Source: an uncultured Bacteroidales bacterium
GTDB taxonomy: Bacteria > Bacteroidota > Bacteroidia > Bacteroidales > F082
Reading direction: 5' to 3'
Assembly (NCBI GenBank): GCA_900315175.1
Contig: OMYA01000010.1
Span: 1-64,000, forward strand
DNA: 64,000 nt
The translations under genes were made by a program, and so were the position numbers. Of the stretch, positions 60,483 to 64,000 are shown piece by piece. Numbering within the stretch: the stretch's first letter is position 1; each line of letters begins with the position of its first letter. The notes beneath the pieces were generated by a model. The model searched no databases. It was not told where the DNA came from and worked only from the letters and a program-made list of their open reading frames with translations.

Positions 60483-60527
60483 GTGGCAAAATAGTCATAT
60501 TTTAAAAATTATTTGTAATTTTGCCAC
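60483..60527 (+). promoter_or_regulatory. Probable operator of the XRE-ImmA-PIN genes
   Basis: Perfect 10-bp inverted repeat GTGGCAAAAT (60483-60492) and ATTTTGCCAC (60518-60527), 25-bp spacer. The right arm overlaps the -7 box TAATTTTG (60516-60523), so a repressor bound here would block the promoter. The XRE protein encoded downstream is the obvious candidate. Confidence 0.65.
60516..60523 (+). promoter_or_regulatory. -7 box (TAATTTTG) for the XRE-ImmA-PIN genes
   Basis: TAnnTTTG element 51 bp ahead of ATG 60574, embedded in the inverted repeat. Confidence 0.55.
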
Positions 60528-60573
60528 GGATATGAAATGATTAAGTATTTGATAAACAACTAAATTAAATTAT

Positions 60574-60909
60574 ATGAAATCTGTTATTGGTAAAAATTTG
60601 AAATCTTTGCGTGTGGCTAACGGCTATAATCAGGAAAATGTGGCGGATTTTATTGGCATTAATCGCTCTACTTATTCGAATTATGAAAGTGGTGAACGTG
60701 AAGCTCCCTTGGATGTATTGGAAAAGGCTGCAACTTTGTTTGGTTGTGAATTAAGTTTATTGTTTGAAGAAGACGTAAATGCGGTAAAAAGCATGCTTGC
60801 ATGTGCATTTCGAGCCGATAATCTTGACGATGAAGACATGAAAGAGGTGGCTGATTTTAAAAATATTGTGATGAATTATTTGAAAATGGAAAAACTTCTT
60901 GCCAAATGA
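60574..60909 (+). CDS. XRE-family helix-turn-helix regulator
   Basis: 111 residues. Residues 1-60 are a Cro/C1-type helix-turn-helix: GKNLKSLRVANGYNQENVAD, FIGINRSTYSNYESGEREAP, LDVLEKAATLFGCELSLLFE. The remaining 45 residues are polar and partly acidic. It probably represses its own operon through the inverted repeat at 60483-60527. The stop codon overlaps the ATG of the ImmA gene, so the two proteins are made together. In comparable pairs (ImmR/ImmA) the protease cleaves the regulator to release repression. Confidence 0.92.
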   Translation: MKSVIGKNLKSLRVANGYNQENVADFIGINRSTYSNYESGEREAPLDVLEKAATLFGCELSLLFEEDVNAVKSMLACAFRADNLDDEDMKEVADFKNIVMNYLKMEKLLAK

Positions 60910-61643
60910 GAAAGATTGATTTTGAAACAGCTGAAAACCTTGCAACAAAGATGCGTAGTGAGTATTTGCGAATCTCAAATAGCGAGCCGATAAATATGAA
61001 GACAGCTCTTCGTCAGTTGAATATCCTGACGGTTTTCAAACCATTATCGGATAATGTTTGGGGATTGTCGTTGATGACACCTGACAGAGAGCACAGATTC
61101 ATGCTTGTCAACAGCAACATTACTCGTGGTGGACAACATTTTACAATAGCGCATGAGCTTTATCATCTTTATTTTGATGATAATCCAAAACCTCATTTTT
61201 ATGGTCAACTTGAACTTACTGATCCTGTAGAGCGCTCAGCAAATATGTTCGCTTCGGCTTTGATGATGCCAAAAGAAGGGTTGTTGATGAATATTTCTTT
61301 AGAGGAATTGAAGAAAAAAGAGATTGGAATAGATGCGGTAATCCGTTTGGAGCAGCTTTATGGAGTTTCGCACAAAACTATGGTTGTGCGATTAAAAGAA
61401 CTGCATTTTATAAACCATGAAATTGCCGATATTTTAATGAATCTCAGCATTACCAAAGAGGCTGCTTTGCGCGGTTTTGATGACAAATTATATAAGAAAG
61501 GTGATGGGGAGAGGTTGATTATCGGTGATTTCGGATCAAAAGCCAGAAAACTGTTTGAGGAGGAAAAAATCTCCGAAGGCCATTATATGGAACTTTTAAG
61601 TGTTATTGGGTATGGAAAAGGTGAAAATAGTTCTGGATGCTGA
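60906..61643 (+). CDS. ImmA/IrrE-family metallopeptidase
   Basis: 245 residues. The zinc site is HELYH (His83, Glu84, His87) in HFTIAHELYHLYFDD, with the third ligand Glu109 in DPVERSANMFASALMMP, the full signature of the family (formerly DUF955). The C-terminal 100 residues (from about 140) contain a helical segment. Proteins of this family cleave or inactivate XRE-type repressors in mobile elements and stress systems. It overlaps the regulator by 4 bp and the PIN-like gene by about 30 bp. Confidence 0.93.
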   Translation: MRKIDFETAENLATKMRSEYLRISNSEPINMKTALRQLNILTVFKPLSDNVWGLSLMTPDREHRFMLVNSNITRGGQHFTIAHELYHLYFDDNPKPHFYGQLELTDPVERSANMFASALMMPKEGLLMNISLEELKKKEIGIDAVIRLEQLYGVSHKTMVVRLKELHFINHEIADILMNLSITKEAALRGFDDKLYKKGDGERLIIGDFGSKARKLFEEEKISEGHYMELLSVIGYGKGENSSGC

Positions 61644-62121
61644 TGTTTTGATTCATTTTTCTAAAGCAGGTTGTTTGAACATACTACCTGCTATATTGCC
61701 TGAATACGAACATGTTGTACTTGATGTGGTTTATAAAGAAATTGTTTCTATTCAAAATCAATTGGATAATCAAATACATTTTTTTAAAAACATTTCGTTG
61801 GAAGAGTTTAATCCTTCAGGAGAAATGTTGCGTGAATATGCGGTTTTGTCAGCAACAAGAGGTAGGGGTGAAAGTGCTTGCATGTCATATTGCCGTTTCA
61901 CCAATAATGTGATTGGGAGTAGCAATATCAAAGATATTAAAGAGTATTGTAAGCTAAACAAAATCACATATTTGACCACGCTTGATTTCTTGTATTATGC
62001 TTTCAAACGTGGTAGAATGACAGAAGACAAATGTAAACAGTTTATTGAGGATGTTCAGATAAAAGGCAGTAAGCTACCGATGGTGGATATTACTAAATAT
62101 GTGCCTGAAAGTTTGATATAA
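61612..62121 (+). CDS. PIN-like domain protein (putative toxin or nuclease)
   Basis: 169 residues from ATG 61612, which lies inside the end of the protease gene; a GTG at 61600 is possible. VKIVLDADVLIHFSKAG at the N-terminus (Asp9, Asp11), a GRGESACMSYC segment like the GEAxA motif of PIN/DUF3368-type proteins, and TYLTTLDFLYYAFKRG with a further Asp supply the acidic residues of a PIN nuclease fold. PIN proteins are often RNase toxins. Here it is the third, translationally coupled gene after a regulator and a protease. Fold assignment is by eye. Confidence 0.7.
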   Translation: MEKVKIVLDADVLIHFSKAGCLNILPAILPEYEHVVLDVVYKEIVSIQNQLDNQIHFFKNISLEEFNPSGEMLREYAVLSATRGRGESACMSYCRFTNNVIGSSNIKDIKEYCKLNKITYLTTLDFLYYAFKRGRMTEDKCKQFIEDVQIKGSKLPMVDITKYVPESLI

Positions 62122-62138
62122 ACTCTCTTGATAATTAT

Positions 62139-63305
62139 TTATGACCTATTCCCCTTAGCCCTGTTATGTGTTTTGCAAAGCATCTGGCAATTCTCTTCAG
62201 ATGTGGTACCGCCTTTGCTCCATGCTTGAACATGGTCGGCATCCATATCTTTTTCATTCCATATCTTTGTGCGATGAGCTTCATGACCCATGGCGCAAAG
62301 TGGGCAGTTGCTGATACCTGCTGCACGAGCCTCGGCAGTCTGACGTTTGTAAACACGTCGTTTTGTCGCTTCATCGAATACTCTTACTTCCAACAATTTC
62401 GTGTCCTGCTCACCACCTAAAAGATACTCGAAAACTCCTTTTCGGTTCTTAATGAAAGGATCATCCATTAGTTTCTCGGCATTGGCGGTCATTTTCTGTT
62501 GATCATAAGTTTGCTCATGATATTCGTCATACAATTTGCCCCATTTCAAACCGCACATCTCATTGTATCGGTCGGCAAAGATGCTTTCTATCCATGAAAT
62601 TACATCGTTGAAGTGGCTTTGCAATTCATCGATTTGCGTCTCTTGACGGTGCGCTTGCATATATTCCTCAACTTCGCCATGACTTACCCAGTCAAGGGCT
62701 GTGTTTAGGAAATCTTGACGTTTCACAGAACCATGTACGTAAGCTCCCCATTTCTGAACGTTGGCGTTTCGGCTGTTGCTGAAGACAGAGCGAGCCTTGG
62801 TTACGAATGGACCGCTATAAACGGCGTTTAGTTCTTCCTGCAAGTTTAGCGGTATTCCAACAATATTGATGGTTTGAAACCATTGTTTTATCTCGCTTTC
62901 GGTGCCCTCACACTCATAGACAAGCAGTGTTGTTTTCTCTATAAGATTTTGTTTGTCTTTTGGCAAAGCATGAAATCGATAAGGCAGGTCACAGCTCATT
63001 ACAGAGAACTTGTCTTGCAGGAAACGTCCCAAGGATGTGATACGTTGTTGACCATCCAACACTTCCAATCTTCCGTCTGGAAGGCGGTTGAAATATAGAA
63101 GCCCCAGAGGATACTGCTTCAAAACGGAGTCGATGACGGCAACCTCTTTTTTGCCATTATCTTCGGCATAAAGATAGTTGCGCTGATACTCCGGCTGAAT
63201 TGTCAGTCTACCTGAGAGACCATACAGACCTTTTTCTTCCAGCTCATTATACTCAAAACCGTCACATAGCTCGGCGACGGTGTACTGTTTTAATTCAGTC
63301 TTCAT
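62139..63305 (-). CDS. DUF262 and HNH endonuclease domain protein
   Basis: 388 residues. The N-terminal DUF262 (GmrS-like) domain has [11 protein letters not shown] and [17 protein letters not shown], the nucleotide-binding and DGQQR motifs. Helical middle. C-terminal HNH nuclease with CPLC ... [20 protein letters not shown] and CKTHNRAKG (residues about 330-388). Related proteins cut modified or foreign DNA as type IV or phage-defence enzymes. It converges with the PIN gene, 17 bp between ends, and lies downstream of a methyltransferase and a small protein on the same strand. Confidence 0.9.
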   Translation of the reverse strand: MKTELKQYTVAELCDGFEYNELEEKGLYGLSGRLTIQPEYQRNYLYAEDNGKKEVAVIDSVLKQYPLGLLYFNRLPDGRLEVLDGQQRITSLGRFLQDKFSVMSCDLPYRFHALPKDKQNLIEKTTLLVYECEGTESEIKQWFQTINIVGIPLNLQEELNAVYSGPFVTKARSVFSNSRNANVQKWGAYVHGSVKRQDFLNTALDWVSHGEVEEYMQAHRQETQIDELQSHFNDVISWIESIFADRYNEMCGLKWGKLYDEYHEQTYDQQKMTANAEKLMDDPFIKNRKGVFEYLLGGEQDTKLLEVRVFDEATKRRVYKRQTAEARAAGISNCPLCAMGHEAHRTKIWNEKDMDADHVQAWSKGGTTSEENCQMLCKTHNRAKGNRS

Positions 63306-63436
63306 ATAGTGCCTTTATTTTAATAAACCTCCTTTACCATTGCCAAATAGATAGCTGCCGCCATCAAAAAGGAGTGCCAGGAGAATACATAATGCAGTCA
63401 TTTCTTTCTTGTTTGGAGTTAATTATGAAGTTGTTT

Positions 63437-63661
63437 TTATATATCATTAAGTCGATCGATTGCCTCTTCAAGACTGCAGCATGCTTCATCAAGAGCGTCT
63501 ATAGCTTCCTGCATTTGGTCACCTCGTTCGCTTTCTTGTAAGCCTTCAGGCATGTTGTCGTACTTTTCTTCCTCGTCATCTTTCATTGATTCGAGTTTGT
63601 TTTTGATTTCTTCAAGGGAAGCTACGTACTTCCCGATTTCTTTTCTTCCTTGTGCGTTCAT
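63437..63661 (-). CDS. Small acidic coiled-coil protein
   Basis: 74 residues, acidic, helical. KYVASLEEIKNKLESMKDDE and MQEAIDALDEACCSLEEAID form heptad-like segments around YDNMPEGLQESERGDQ. Proteins with this middle motif are common as hypothetical genes in Bacteroides accessory regions and phages. No function can be given. It lies 27 bp after the methyltransferase gene and 131 bp ahead of the DUF262-HNH gene. Confidence 0.75.
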   Translation of the reverse strand: MNAQGRKEIGKYVASLEEIKNKLESMKDDEEEKYDNMPEGLQESERGDQMQEAIDALDEACCSLEEAIDRLNDI

Positions 63662-63688
63662 AGGTAATTTGTTTTTAAGTTTGATTTG

Positions 63689-64000
63689 TTATTTTTTGCG
63701 GATTAAAATTCTTGCATAGGTCTCTTTTCCTCTAAGATGGAATCTGTGACCATAATGAGGATTGTCATCAACGTATCTGTCCAATCCGACAATATCATAT
63801 TGTTCTACACAATGTTTGTCAAGAAATGAGATTGGAACACCCATAACCTTATCATAATCTGCCGGTATGGCGTCAGAGTATGGTACTTCTATGGCATTGT
63901 ATTCGTCATACATTTCATATGCATGTTTCTCTTTAAGATCTTTATGTTTGCTATATTTGAGATTATCATCCAATGTCATCAATTCCAAAGCCTGATGTCG
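63689..64000 (-). CDS. EcoRI-type adenine DNA methyltransferase (C-terminal end, partial)
   Basis: The reading frame is open to the window edge. At least 103 residues of the C-terminus are visible. YDEYNAIEVPYSDAIPADYD, VMGVPISFLDKHCVEQYDIVG and YARILIRKK are the conserved end of the EcoRI_methylase-type family, which methylates adenine in a short DNA site. The catalytic N-terminal part lies beyond 64000, so activity and any partner endonuclease cannot be judged. An apparent TTG start at 63988 is not the real start. Confidence 0.82.
   Translation of the reverse strand, partial: RHQALELMTLDDNLKYSKHKDLKEKHAYEMYDEYNAIEVPYSDAIPADYDKVMGVPISFLDKHCVEQYDIVGLDRYVDDNPHYGHRFHLRGKETYARILIRKK

Noticed and set aside
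1-64000. tRNA, rRNA, insertion sequences, phage structural genes
   Set aside because: None was recognised on reading both strands; no transposase or tRNA-like cloverleaf was found by eye. A dedicated search could still find a short RNA.

Overview
The window is from a Bacteroidetes chromosome, most likely an anaerobic member of the order Bacteroidales. Evidence: many type IX secretion (T9SS) C-terminal signals, Bacteroidetes-type promoters (TAnnTTTG -7 box, little Shine-Dalgarno), gliding-type gldF/gldG, a lipoprotein with a DUF4369-thioredoxin layout, an AtoE-type fatty acid transporter and an anaerobe-style oxygen defence cluster. No rRNA, tRNA, CRISPR array, insertion sequence or prophage is visible. 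I cannot name family or genus.

Layout. 0-4.3 kb (minus strand): a frameshifted relic of a T9SS cargo gene, then asd, ribF and a C69 dipeptidase read as one unit. 4.5-7.9 kb: a lamin-tail-domain surface protein and a LysE-type exporter. 8-14.7 kb: recJ divergent from purH-mreB-mreC-mreD followed by a thioredoxin-like lipoprotein. 14.8-20.7 kb: a complete MacAB/TolC-type efflux operon (ATPase, two permeases, adaptor, outer membrane channel). 20.8-24.4 kb: a small outer membrane protein, meaB and a glutamine synthetase. 24.6-38.5 kb: two giant paralogous T9SS adhesins (2071 and 2532 residues) built from gingipain/HagA-type adhesin modules. 38.8-46.3 kb: ssb, a hydroxyacid dehydrogenase, then a tightly overlapping minus-strand unit rluB - endonuclease/phosphatase-family exoprotein - fatty acid transporter - dnaG. 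46.6-52 kb: a secreted subtilase, then a DHOD-like flavoprotein, rubredoxin (52 residues), flavin reductase-rubredoxin fusion, flavodiiron protein and superoxide dismutase, which together look like an O2/superoxide detoxification set. 52.2-56.5 kb (minus): apt-gldF-gldG-DUF4340. 56.6-60.4 kb: a three-gene unit of an outer membrane protein, a phosphoesterase lipoprotein and an unrecognised EF-hand membrane protein. 60.5-64 kb: an accessory, defence-like island with XRE regulator, ImmA-type metalloprotease, PIN-like protein, DUF262-HNH nuclease, a small coiled-coil protein and the C-terminal end of an EcoRI-type adenine methyltransferase that runs off the window.

The most interesting signals are: the XRE-ImmA-PIN module with a perfect 10-bp inverted repeat over its promoter, next to modification/restriction-like genes; the domain-by-domain codon mosaic in the giant adhesins; the EF-hand operon; a dispersed palindromic repeat used as the signal-peptide coding sequence of a lipoprotein; and an 8-bp tandem array placed between stop codon and terminator at two unrelated genes.

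All function calls come from reading motifs by eye. No database search was run.
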